Part shown: one piece after another, positions 12,165-21,741 of the stretch
How the letters are laid out: the number at the start of each line of letters is the position of its first letter
Position numbering within the stretch: the stretch's first letter is position 1
Assembly: GCA_002189035.1 (NCBI GenBank)
Contig: NEEC01000027.1
Location: 186,001-250,000 of the forward strand
Direction of reading: 5' to 3'
Source: Utricularia gibba
Taxonomy: Eukaryota > Streptophyta > Magnoliopsida > Lamiales > Lentibulariaceae
DNA: 64,000 bases
Notes under the pieces: model-generated
Seen by the model: the letters and a program-made list of their open reading frames with translations, nothing else
What the model was told of the DNA's origin: nothing
Databases searched by the model: none
Translations under genes and position numbers: made by a program

Positions 12165-12590
12165 CTAAGAACCTCCAGTGGAACTCTCAAATACCGCTCC
12201 ACCCGCATCGGTTTCCAGTAGCCGACGGAGATGCTTATCATCCAAATGCCGCTGAAAGTAGCCGGAGCAGAATATCAGCTCAAATGGAAATGGTCGAGAA
12301 GAAGAAGAAGAAGAGCTAACTCACCGATAAACACTCTCTGTACTTCTCCCACTCCAAAACGCAGTCTTGTTTATTCCAGTCACTCTTCAAGAACTTCTCC
12401 GAATACCATCTGCACATCAATCCCAGATCAGGGCTGCGATCAGTGCAAAATGTATGCACATCTATGAGGAATCGAACAAGTTGAAAAAAAAAATGTACAT
12501 GTTGAAGCAGTTGTGGTAAGCTGTTCTGAGATGTGCGCAAGGCGCCGTCGCCAAAGAGGACACGGCCTTCTTGTCTCTTAGGATCCCCAT
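12165..12590 (-). CDS. twin CX9C protein, TRIAP1/Mdm35 family (At4g33100-like)
   Basis: Three exons: 12590-12499, 12409-12325 and 12251-12165, totalling 264 bases (87 residues). The protein starts MGILRDKKAVSS and has two CX9C motifs, CAHLRTAYHNC and CVLEWEKYREC, joined through WYSEKFLKSDWNKQD, followed by RHLDDKHLRRLLE. Relatives enter the mitochondrial intermembrane space through MIA40, form two disulphides, and partner PRELI/Ups proteins that shuttle phosphatidic acid. Residues and spacing fit that fold exactly. The frame stays open upstream to 12827, but conservation begins at Met 12590, so I chose that start. The mitochondrial lipid-transfer role is inferred from the family. Confidence 0.9.
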
Positions 12591-13435
12591 CCTTATCACA
12601 TGATTTTGGTTGCAGAATGAGAATGTTGATCTGGCTTTCTTCGTGGCAACTCTTTCTACTGATGCCCACCACAGATGCAGTTCTTCTGGTAATGATTCTA
12701 CCGCTTTTCTCCTTCGTGGGTTTCCAGAGTACAACAGTGGAGAGTTGGGCCACAACCCATTTGCTGACAAAGTTTGGGTTTTTGGAGCGCCGACAAGTTC
12801 ACAAAGCCTAACCCTCGGGCTCCCCATTCAAGAACATTGAAGTTCACCAAAAAAAAAATGCGGATCAGACTGTGTCCTTTATTGCAAAGGTTTTCCAGAG
12901 CCACAATCATTCTTTTACACAAATCCATTGTATGCATGCAGCTTGCTTCTTATGAAAAGGGGAACAAGTTACTGCGTTGTTTTCAACGCAGGAAGGTTGT
13001 GACAGATCTTCAAAGGGTTCACATCAATGCAGCATGAGTGCATTCAAAATGAGAGCCATCTGCCCAGTACCCCTGTACCAGCTGCTGCTGCAGACGAACA
13101 ATGAGAAAGATAAACAAAAACCAACCACTTCGCTTTGTTTCTGGAGGCCACATCACCATTTTACACTATTTTCAAAGCAAAGATCAGTTCTGCAAATAAT
13201 ATACTTCTATCCACCTCCCCAATTTATTAACTTTCTATCTTCTTGATAAAAAAACTGCAGTTCTGAACTTCGTGTCCGAATACTTACAACTACTACTCAT
13301 TACTTTATCCACCTGAAGGTTCATATGTTAAGATTGTAGAGAAAATGCGAGGGATGTAAAGGCAACTCCTGAAAAACAACATGCAACACTGAAAAACTTC
13401 ACCTTTGTGTAGAAGATTGAATGTGCTGGTCAGGT
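12591..13435. other. intergenic between PP2C stop and CX9C gene start
   Basis: Upstream region of the CX9C gene and 3' flank of the PP2C. The minus-strand frame that continues the CX9C protein upstream (12591-12827) is probably 5' leader. No further gene is seen. Confidence 0.5.
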
Positions 13436-15200
13436 TCAGACATTAGAGGTGTTGCCTAAATCCACAGAGTTCATGTTGCGACTTGTCTTAATCTTTCTTT
13501 GAGGCTTCAGGTCTACAACAACTACAGTAACATTATCCTTGCTGCCTTTCTGAAGTGCGCGGTTCGACAGGTACTCTGCTGCTGCTTGGGATGCCGGATC
13601 GATTCCTTCCCCTCGTTCTCTGCCATCGACTCCGCCACCACCATTCGTTTTATGCCATAAAAGTATCCGCTTTCGAGCGAGGCTACAAACTTCCTCGTTT
13701 GTCATCACGTCCCACAAGCCATCACTTGCCAGAATCAGGCATTCGTCTTCCCTACTACGGGTAATGAAGTTCACTTCAGGGTTGGGAATGATCCACGGTT
13801 TCAGATATCTGTCACCTGGGAACATTGCCAGGCAAACCAGTCAGGATGGAAATACAACAGCTGGGTGACAGCATCATGTATAGACAGACATAGCTCATAC
13901 CGATAGACCGAGACATGGCAAGGACCCCGAACACACGATGCCCGTTCCATTGAATTACCTTCCCACCTGATGCTTCGATTCTTGCATACTCGTCTTCTCG
14001 ATTGGGCTGATAGGAGGAGTATGGCTATTGTAGTGAGACTAGCCATAGCTTAAAGACTGAAATGAGAAAAAAAAAAAAAAAAAAGTACCTTATGGTCTAC
14101 TGATAAGGCAATGGATTCCTTGCCATGGCAAAGCACGGCCCTTGAATCTCCACAATTAGCCACAATGATATGAGATGAGCAGACGATGGCAACCACTGCC
14201 GTCGAGCCGACAGTTTCTGGAGCAACAGGATCGAGGCCACCTTTCCCTGCGACTTCATCATCGACCTTGACAAAGCAGTTGGTGAATGCCCTCCTCCACA
14301 TCTCCTCACAGCTATCCTCATGTCCCTCATTTAGATTTGACATCATGATCCCCAGCTCTTCAAGCAAAGCGGAGTGGATGCGAACCTGACAATACTTGGC
14401 AACCTAAGGAAAAGAAACCATGACCATGAGCACAGTACAAAAACACAGCTGCTGCATCTGGGAACAATGATATTGCTCACCTGAGAGCCTCCATGACCAT
14501 CATACACACCAAAAAAATGGGCTGTTAAGTGACTCAACCGTGAAGGTAATCCATCAATCAAACGATTACTAGCTACCATTTCAAGGGGAATTTTCAGCAA
14601 CCGGGGAATGGTTGCAACTGCATCTTCCATCTCAGGTCTCCTACCACATACAGATAGAAAACCCCAAAGAGGGACATAGTCCACCTGAAAGATGCTGCGA
14701 CTAATCCTCCCAGTACGCATTTTATGAAGATGCATATCAAGTGCAGATGATTTCGAGCTAGCAGCATCTTCTGTTTCGTCCCTAACACCAAAAGGAACGG
14801 AAGTATGGCCTCCAGAAACCCTGCTGTCGCCTGGATTTTCCAAACTTGCATATTTTGAAAGAATCTCAACATCGATATTGCTTCTCTCGGCATCATGAAA
14901 AGGCACACCTGTTACAGAACTGATCTCAAAACTTAGTAAATCATCACCACATAGGCTACTCGTATCGCTGACTATCGAACAGCTATCTAGAAGGGAGTCG
15001 CCCTCCAAAGATGAGGAGCCATCTTCTACATTTTCCTGCTCACCCACATCACTACCTACGCAGTTGCTGCTATCAAAAGCTAGCACGGGGGACGTGCCAC
15101 ACTTAGTTTCCCTAGGACCCGGAAACAGTGACGAACCAATCAAAGTGCACAATCTCTTAGGTTCAGATTCAGGAAACGAGTTAGGTTGATCGGCCATCAT
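13436..15200 (-). CDS. group A protein phosphatase 2C (HAB/ABI-like, ABA co-receptor)
   Basis: Four exons: 15200-14481, 14403-14089, 14006-13901 and 13815-13436, summing to 1521 bases (506 residues), close to Arabidopsis HAB1. A variable 190-residue N-terminus precedes the catalytic domain. Visible motifs are VCGRRPEMEDAVA, FFGVYDGHGGSQVA (metal-binding Asp), VGSTAVVAIV, NCGDSRAVL, VFGVLAMSRSIGDRYLKPW, LILASDGLWDVM and GSKDNVTVVVVDLKP. The Trp in KVIQWNGHRVFG matches the tryptophan lock that contacts ABA-bound PYR/PYL receptors, which marks group A. Such phosphatases keep SnRK2 kinases off until ABA arrives. An A18 run (14067-14084) lies in the intron just after exon 2. The HAB sub-branch is inferred from the long N-terminus and C-terminal wording. 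Confidence 0.95.
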
Positions 15201-16925
15201 GAAGTCATTACATCATATATAGATTCTATACCACTAAATTTAGCTATGGCCAGATGGGATCTCAAACCAGCATATCTTTGGCATCAACATCAACAATACC
15301 AGCACCTCGACAAGGGTTGCCTAAACCTCAGCAACAACTCTCATTATAAGAAAATGATTATTATCCTTTCTCAGATGTAAAAATAACCGAATCAATCATA
15401 TCCCAAGTTGAACCGATTACAACATACTTCAAAACGAAATCTCGGCATCTGGCTCCATTGAGGTCTGATACAGAAATAGCTTTCCAGATCCAATTCAGCT
15501 AAAGCACACCCATCCCAGAGTAACTGCTTCAGAAGGAAGCCCTTTCTGCTCTCTTGAATCTTGGCTGTCTGCTTCCAAAATGGAGAAATAAAATAAGGGA
15601 GACAGGCAGATCCTTCAAAAAATCACCCCAGCATCTGAATAACTAAAGGTAAAGTATCTAAATAAAGAGGATGTGAACCGAAAGCAAACACAGGCCACAG
15701 CCATTCATGAGCGTGTGGCCGAAAAGAGAGAAAATTGAAGGAAAAAAACGTTGATCTAAAAGAAAGAGCAGGTGTTTCAGGAATCACAGGGGAACCCTGA
15801 ACAGAAAAAGCAACTTTCTTTACAACTTCAAACTTTGATTGCCCTGGATCTGAGGCAAGCCGTGTCAACCCACTTATACAAATAGAGAGAGCCACCACTC
15901 CGTTAGTCCAAACTTTCTTTCAACTGTTAATAATTACTCTCTGTCCTTAGCTTCCGGATAGTATCAAGAAACGCAAACATATATTATATTATAAACCAGA
16001 CTATACACAATATATATCTCTATATACGTTGCACAAAACAAAAAAGCAACAACTACCCACATCCTCTAGATTGCAGAAAACTAACTGCAACCGGCTTGCT
16101 TCAAACCCAGATGAGAGATGCACAAATGGGAAACCCTTGGAGCGGATCCGGAGAAACTTAGAAGGTGGACAAGCCCTTTCTCTTCTTTTTTAGATAGTGG
16201 TGGCAAGTGTTGGCCGCGGGTCGCCTAGGCAGGGAGAACGTGAAGAAAAGAGACTCGAAAAGAGAAAAGGCTAAAGGCGGAATCGATCGAAGGCGATCAG
16301 AATCGCAAGCGAACAGTGTCGCACGAACCTCGCTGCTCAATTGGTGCCCATGGGCGCTACGCGTCGGAGGAATCCATCCAATCCCCGAGACCTCGAGGGA
16401 ATGCAATATAACTATTTATTATTATTATTAGTATTGAACTAAATAAAAGCTATAAAAATAACTCTTTTTTATATTCGGAATTTGATAAATGATTAGTATA
16501 CAAAACACATGATTTGATGAAGCAATGACTCACCACCTCCAGATGCATTCATTCTATGTGTTTAAATTAAAGATTCAATAGATAGCATATATAAATTATA
16601 ATAAAAAATATTATGGCATAATGATACCACGAATATAATGCTAATAATAATCTTTTTAATCGCATGAAAAAGTAAATAATTTGAAAATTATGTATCCAAT
16701 GTTCGTTTAAAAATACATATTCTCTCCTTTTTTATTGCTAAATAAAATTATGGTAAAATATGCAATAAAAACTATACGTTATATAATCTGGAAACAACAA
16801 CTAGTTCTGCTTTTTGTGTATTCATGATTTCACAAGTGAGATAACTAGGAATATATTCATTCCATTCCGGGAATATATGGTAGAGGAGTCCCTTTCATTG
16901 TAGATGCAGAATGCCCTACTCATAT
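15201..16925. other. PP2C upstream region and spacer
   Basis: No coding gene recognised. The first kilobase probably holds the PP2C 5' leader, perhaps with a leader intron as is common for group A PP2Cs. From about 16400 to 16800 it becomes strongly AT-rich spacer with short ATT runs. Confidence 0.45.
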
Positions 16926-17078
16926 TGGGCTGAATACAGAGCCAGGCCCAATAAAAAGGAAGTCTTCTCCATAGATTCATATTGGGCAGCCCAGCCCAAC
17001 AAAAAAGAACCAACGTTTTTTATTTATAGATCTTCGCTCCCTATCGTGGTTTCTTTTTCTCCTCCCGTAAAACCCTAG
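16926..17078 (+). promoter_or_regulatory. site II and telo-box promoter elements of RanBP1
   Basis: TGGGCT (16926-16931), GGCCCA (16945-16950) and further GGGC/GCCC motifs near 16983-17000 precede a telo-box AAACCCTA at 17070-17077, 46 bases before the RanBP1 start codon. Site II plus telo-box is a well-known pair in plant genes for translation and cell proliferation. The pairing is seen; its function here is inference. Confidence 0.6.
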
Positions 17079-17122
17079 TCTTTCGGCCAGATCTCGGTTC
17101 CGAGTTTTCCAATCTGTTGTTG

Positions 17123-18251
17123 ATGGCAAGCAACGCCGAGACTGTAGCCGCTAGACGTCCGGAGGATGAGGAGGAGGAAGATGCGAGGGCGGAAGATGAG
17201 GATACAGGGGCTCAGATTGCTCCCATCGTCAGACTACAGGAAGTTGCTGTTACGACGGGGGAGGAAAACGAAGATGTCCTTCTAGACTTGTTAGTTTTCC
17301 TACATCTTTGCATTATGTGCGGTTGTGTTCTTTTACAAATGCCCTGCTTGTCTATGTATGTATGTACCCACGGATGCAATTTTGATCTGCTTTATATCAT
17401 CCTGCTCTGATGCGATCGATGTTCTTTTTGGATACGGTGTTTGGATCGGGAGTTGGTGACGTTTTATGTTACGGCTGATTTGCATTTGCAGGAAGGCGAA
17501 GCTGTATAGGTTCGATCAGGATGGCAAACAATGGAAAGAAAGGGGTGTTGGCAATGTAAAGCTACTTAAGCACAAGGAAACTGGAAAAGTCAGGCTCGTT
17601 ATGAGGCAGAGTAAAACCCTCAAGATTTGTGCCAACCATCTCGGTGAGCAAAGGAGGATGTTTATATACGATATTTCTTTTCAACTGTGCATTCTAATCA
17701 GGAGATTGTTTGAATGCCTGTTTGTGGAATTGTGTTCAGTGCTGCCGTCTCTGAAGCTTCAGGATCATCAAGGAAATGACAAGTCCTGTGTATGGCATGC
17801 TGCCGATTACGCAGATGGTGAACTGAAACAGGAGACTTTCGCCATCCGTTTCCCCTCTCTGGAGAGTGAGTAGATCCTGCGTTTTACATTGATGCTAATC
17901 TTCATTGCTGCCATTTGTATGCTGTTATTTGTTCCTTTTGAACTTTCCCTGGGTTCTATATGTTGAATCCCTTAATGCCTTTTCTAATGAGTTCTGTGAT
18001 GCATCGCCCTTTGCCTCTCACGTAAAAGCCCCTGGTGTTTTTTCTTTTTTTCAGATTGCAGAACTTTCCGGGAAACTATTGAAGAAATAACAGAATCCGA
18101 GGCTAAAAAGGCTGGAGAAGATGAAGAAGCTGACGCTGCTGCCAGTCTTATTCAGAGTTTGAGTGTTGGTGAGACAGGGGAGGCCAGCGTTCCTGCAGGT
18201 TCAACCGCCCAAGATGATAAACCACAACCTTCATCCGCAGAAAAACCATGA
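17123..18251 (+). CDS. RANBP1: Ran-binding protein 1 (RanBP1)
   Basis: Four exons: 17123-17289, 17492-17643, 17740-17865 and 18055-18251, totalling 642 bases (213 residues). An acidic N-terminus ([14 protein letters not shown]) leads into the Ran-binding domain. Conserved pieces are [52 protein letters not shown] and [13 protein letters not shown]. RanBP1 binds RanGTP, stimulates RanGAP-driven hydrolysis and releases export complexes at the nuclear pore. All intron phases agree and the size matches plant RanBP1. The start is the first ATG in a good context after the telo-box. Confidence 0.95.
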
Positions 18252-19393
18252 TGGTGGGAGTGGTAATCGGGATTCTTTCGAGTCGCTTTTTCGGGTGGTG
18301 TCTGATTCATGAAAACTCTGGTGTGCTGCTGTCTTTTATAGTGGATCGGATCGTCCATTTATGAGTCTATCAATCTATGGGGCGGGTCTGTTTCGTGAGT
18401 CCAGTCCCCTGCGTGGTGGCCCTGGGTCAGCCCTGTTGGGCGGTTCTTCCTTCGATAGCATGGTTTGGGTCGTACGAGCTGTTCATCATCGCATACTTGC
18501 TCCTGCTCTTGTGTGTCTTGTGACTTTGCTTTTAACATTACGAAAGTTTCACCCCATTTCCGATCATTCAGCAGTTTGCAAAGTCGGTGGTCAGATTTGA
18601 AAACAACCCAAGGGGAGCACGTTAATCCCATAGTCTTCTCATACATGGAGGCCAGCAGCTAACACCTAAAGGCGCATCGCGAGATGCAGCAGCCTGGGGT
18701 CTTCTTCTTCTTCTTCACTGTAATCTATGGGGGTGTTTGTGCACAAGGGGCCGACTCGTACAAGACCACGTGTTGGGCAAGGGATATTTTGATGCGTTGT
18801 GTTCTGGCGTTCAAGATATTGGGGTGTGTTGTGTTTTCCCGTCCAAGACAGATAGATATTCGGGTGGCAATTGGGTCAAATCCATTTTCCGTATGTTTAG
18901 AGAAGACCCATCCATCCCAGTCTTCAACACACCATTTATTTATTTTACTAAAAAACAACATCAGACCTCACCAACAAGCTGCTTGACTTGCGTAGATGTT
19001 GGTTGGTAGAGAATGCAGAAGAAGAAGGAAGGTCAGACTCATGCTACGCAGTCAGCAACAGGAATGGATGATTCTCTTGTAGAATGAGACTCAAGTCCCT
19101 CCTTGTTCGCTTCTCACTCACTCTACCCACTTCAAAATGACCTGATTTCATGCAGGATGTCGAGCAGGTATTTATTATCTATGTAGCATCAGCATCAGTT
19201 ACGTATAAAAAAAGGGATGAAATGAGTGACGGACACTACAACTCTTGGCGGTGTATTCGGCCGCCGGCACCCGATCCTCCCCCTCCTCCTCGACGCGCCT
19301 GTGTCATGCCTTCATCGGCCATTCAGTACATACAGATAGGTAAACACACAAGGAGAAAAAAAAAAAAAAAAGGCAGGAGAGAACAAGTTCGTT
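18252..19393. other. spacer between RanBP1 and the MIR156 hairpin
   Basis: Contains the RanBP1 3' flank on the left and sequence downstream of the minus-strand MIR156 hairpin on the right, where the primary transcript tail would lie. No protein gene is supported; open frames here are short and unconserved. Confidence 0.5.
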
Positions 19394-19500
19394 GGTGACA
19401 GAAAGAGGGCGAGCACTCATGGCTTCGAGCATGAATGAGCGAGCCAGTGTCCATCATCTGTGCAGGAAAACACCATGAATGCCCACTCTCTTCTGTCACC
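19394..19500 (-). ncRNA. MIR156: MIR156 precursor hairpin
   Basis: On the minus strand the 5' arm (from 19500) reads GGTGACAGAAGAGAGTGGGC and the 3' arm (ending 19394) reads GCTCGCCCTCTTTCTGTCACC. About 28 base pairs form between the arms with only one bulge and one mismatch plus a few G-U pairs, and the loop is about 50 bases. The expected mature miRNA is TGACAGAAGAGAGTGGGCAT (19498-19479). It differs from canonical miR156 (from memory) at positions 16 and 20 only. The star strand GCTCGCCCTCTTTCTGTCA is also of the usual miR156* type. miR156 represses SPL transcription factors and holds plants in the juvenile phase. The orientation is fixed because the minus-strand 5' arm has the canonical core, whereas the plus-strand 5' arm has an extra base and weaker match. 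Confidence 0.88.
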
Positions 19501-19615
19501 GAGCTAACCCGGAACCCCAAAATGCTGCCGAAACAGCCCAGCCGAGCCTAGCCGCCTCCCTCAGGCTGTTCTCCTTCCATTGTATGGTGAAGTATTGGCA
19601 CTAGGAAACCCTGGC

Positions 19616-19622
19616 ATTTATA
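19616..19622 (-). promoter_or_regulatory. possible TATA box for MIR156 transcript
   Basis: TATAAAT on the minus strand, inside CTCTATAAATGCC, about 115 bases upstream of the hairpin. Plant MIR genes are transcribed by RNA polymerase II, often from TATA promoters. A start site near 19585 would follow. Position and sequence are seen; use as a promoter is inference. Confidence 0.35.
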
Positions 19623-20166
19623 GAGGGAGGATTCCAAGCCCCGCCATGGCTGCTGAATAGATGTGGGCATATTATATTGGATTTATTTTATCACGCGGAC
19701 ATCTGGGACTAACGACGATCATTCTAGATCTATTCACCATCCAAGACCCTCAACTTACCACCTCTTCGCCGTGTTCCTTTCACCATTTCCCATGTTTTTA
19801 CCACCACAAATAAAAAGACCATCACTTTAGCCTCCATGACTGCAAAATGTCTTCCAACAAAAGAGGAATGTCGACAAAAATCAAGTAGTTGTGGTGTTTA
19901 GTAAAGTTTAAAAGTGTTGTCCAAATTGATTCTAAAAGTAAGGGTAGTATGTATGGTATGATACATTTACCCCTGTCCTGTGCTGTGCTGGGGTGGGTGG
20001 GTGGACACAAGTCAATAAAAGTACTAGTACTCTAGTATTGGTGGCGGATAACCCCCAATTCAGTACCTTAGGCCATCCCAGAGAAGTAGTACAACTGCAA
20101 GCGAGCGGCATTTGTACTAGTGTTCTTTGGGTTAGAAACCGCAGCTGCAGCATCCATGACTCCAAG

Positions 20167-20305
20167 GTAGACAGCATTCATGGCTTCCAGCATGGGACTT
20201 TTAACAAAAAAAGACAAGGCGAATCCGGGCATAGAAAGAGAGGTAGAGCGAGCGAGCATTCACAGCTTCTTCCATGGATTGAGGTGCAACTCTCCTGCAA
20301 CTGCT
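20167..20305 (-). repeat. degenerate MIR156-like segment
   Basis: Plus-strand 20231-20275 (ATAGAAAGAG, then GAGCGAGCATTCACAGCTTC) resembles the star-arm side of the MIR156 locus at 19397-19430 (ACAGAAAGAG, GCGAGCACTCATGGCTTC) with an insert of about nine bases. A shorter fragment at 20173-20195 (AGCATTCATGGCTTCCAGC) repeats the same motif again. The opposite arm near 20285-20305 is weak, so a functional hairpin is doubtful. It looks like a decayed local duplicate. An alternative is chance similarity in GA-rich sequence. Confidence 0.3.
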
Positions 20306-20968
20306 CTGTGATTCCAGAAGAAAGAATGATCAAGGAGGTTAAAGGCATTACACACAATCAAAAGATTCATTCACACACCCATCACCATGCATGATAAGGC
20401 GTTGGGTTGCAGTCTCCAATGGTACCTGTCTTTCTCGCCATTTACTCTTCGTACAAGGGGCGTTTGGGTCAAGTAGCGATCACCCTCTCCAGAGGTGCCA
20501 CGTTTTGTTTATCCATGTGCCACCCTCTGCCAAAAATGCAACCAATCGATCTAAAAAGGTATAAAATAATTGACCTAGACCTCCACTTTTGTGGTTTTAC
20601 TACTAGGAATAGGAGTCGTCCACGTCCATCCAGCGCAGGGTGGCGCAGGGTATGGCCGAACCCAACCATACAATAAAATAAATGCAATACTTGGAATATT
20701 CAAATGACCCACTAACCACAGCTCTTACTTCTGCTACTAAAACCAGCTCTAAAACGCTTGAATGTATGAAACTCGGAAGCAAGCTCCTATAGGTGGTTCT
20801 TTCTGAATCAATTTTTTTTCCTTTATAAAGCAGTGCACGTGAGAATGTTCAAATTATCTAAGATCAAGCACTTGGTTAAAGAGTCGTACACGAGAAAAAA
20901 AAAAACATATAAGTTGATTATAAGATAGTAAATGACTAGATGTTGGCATGAGTTCTATTCGGTGGGTT

Positions 20969-21219
20969 ACGGGTTGAACTCATCAAATCAACATAAAAAA
21001 TTATAACTGACTAATAAAAAAATCAACAGGTTGACATATTAGACCTATCTAGGTCACGAGTTGGCTCCAATTATTCTACAATTTACATATATTAATATAA
21101 GTTGAACTTAATTCATTAGTTTTGAGTCCGAAAAATTAGTCTGATTAACTCATTTAATAAAAAACATACATTTTTTGTTGTTGTTGTACTATGTTTCAAA
21201 TCCAACCCATTCAACCCGT
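20969..21219. repeat. possible remnant element with inverted 10-mers
   Basis: ACGGGTTGAA (20969-20978) and its exact reverse complement TTCAACCCGT (21210-21219) flank AT-rich sequence rich in related CAACCCAT/GGGTTG words. This resembles non-autonomous repeat debris common in plant genomes. No target-site duplication was identified. Confidence 0.25.
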
Positions 21220-21741
21220 CAAGTCCCTATTACGGTTATGGATCCAACCCATGACAAATCAACCTAATGAATATTCGAGTTTAGCCGTATCCATGCCCAC
21301 CTCTAATGAATGACTATTTAAGTGGTTCAATAATGTTTATCAAGTAGTATTAATTTAAAATAAGGCTACCAAAACTTATGTATAAATATGTGTCATATTT
21401 TATAGTGATTTCAACTCTTTTCAAAACGGCCCAATCAATGAGTTGGTAACCGACAACTGGCCCAGGCCTATATTCCATTTTAGGGGTTTTTTTTTAAAAA
21501 AAAAATGACCCCCAAAGTGTATGTTTATGACTATGCTGCCCTTCACACAGAAAAAAGAGAGAGAAACAGCGGTGAGAAGAAGAAGACATATTCCCGGAAT
21601 CTCAAGTGAAAACGAGTGACCTGGAGTTGCTCTTTACTTTTAGGGAAGTTTTTGTGGATCCCCGGTTCTTGAAGCGAAACTTTTTCACAAGGTTGGCTTC
21701 TGGGTAAAGGAGATTCGCGAAGGAGGAGGAGAAATACTAGT

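Larger units (their letters stand above)
19501..21741. other. MIR156 upstream region and gene-poor spacer
   Basis: Holds the putative MIR156 promoter (minus strand), a degenerate MIR156-like segment at 20167-20305 and a possible old element with inverted 10-mers (20969-20978 and 21210-21219). The rest is AT-rich spacer and the NIPA9 5' flank. No protein gene seen. Confidence 0.5.

Noticed and set aside
12591-12827. Upstream in-frame extension of the CX9C protein
   Set aside because: The text is unconserved and TRIAP1/Mdm35 relatives begin at MGILRDKK or equivalent. An upstream Met could be used, but nothing supports it.
19394-19420. Plus-strand reading of the MIR156 hairpin as the mature arm
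   Set aside because: The plus-strand 5' arm (TGACAGAAAGAGGGCGAGCA) has an extra base compared with canonical miR156, whereas the minus-strand 5' arm keeps the canonical core. The plus-strand arm is the complement of the star.
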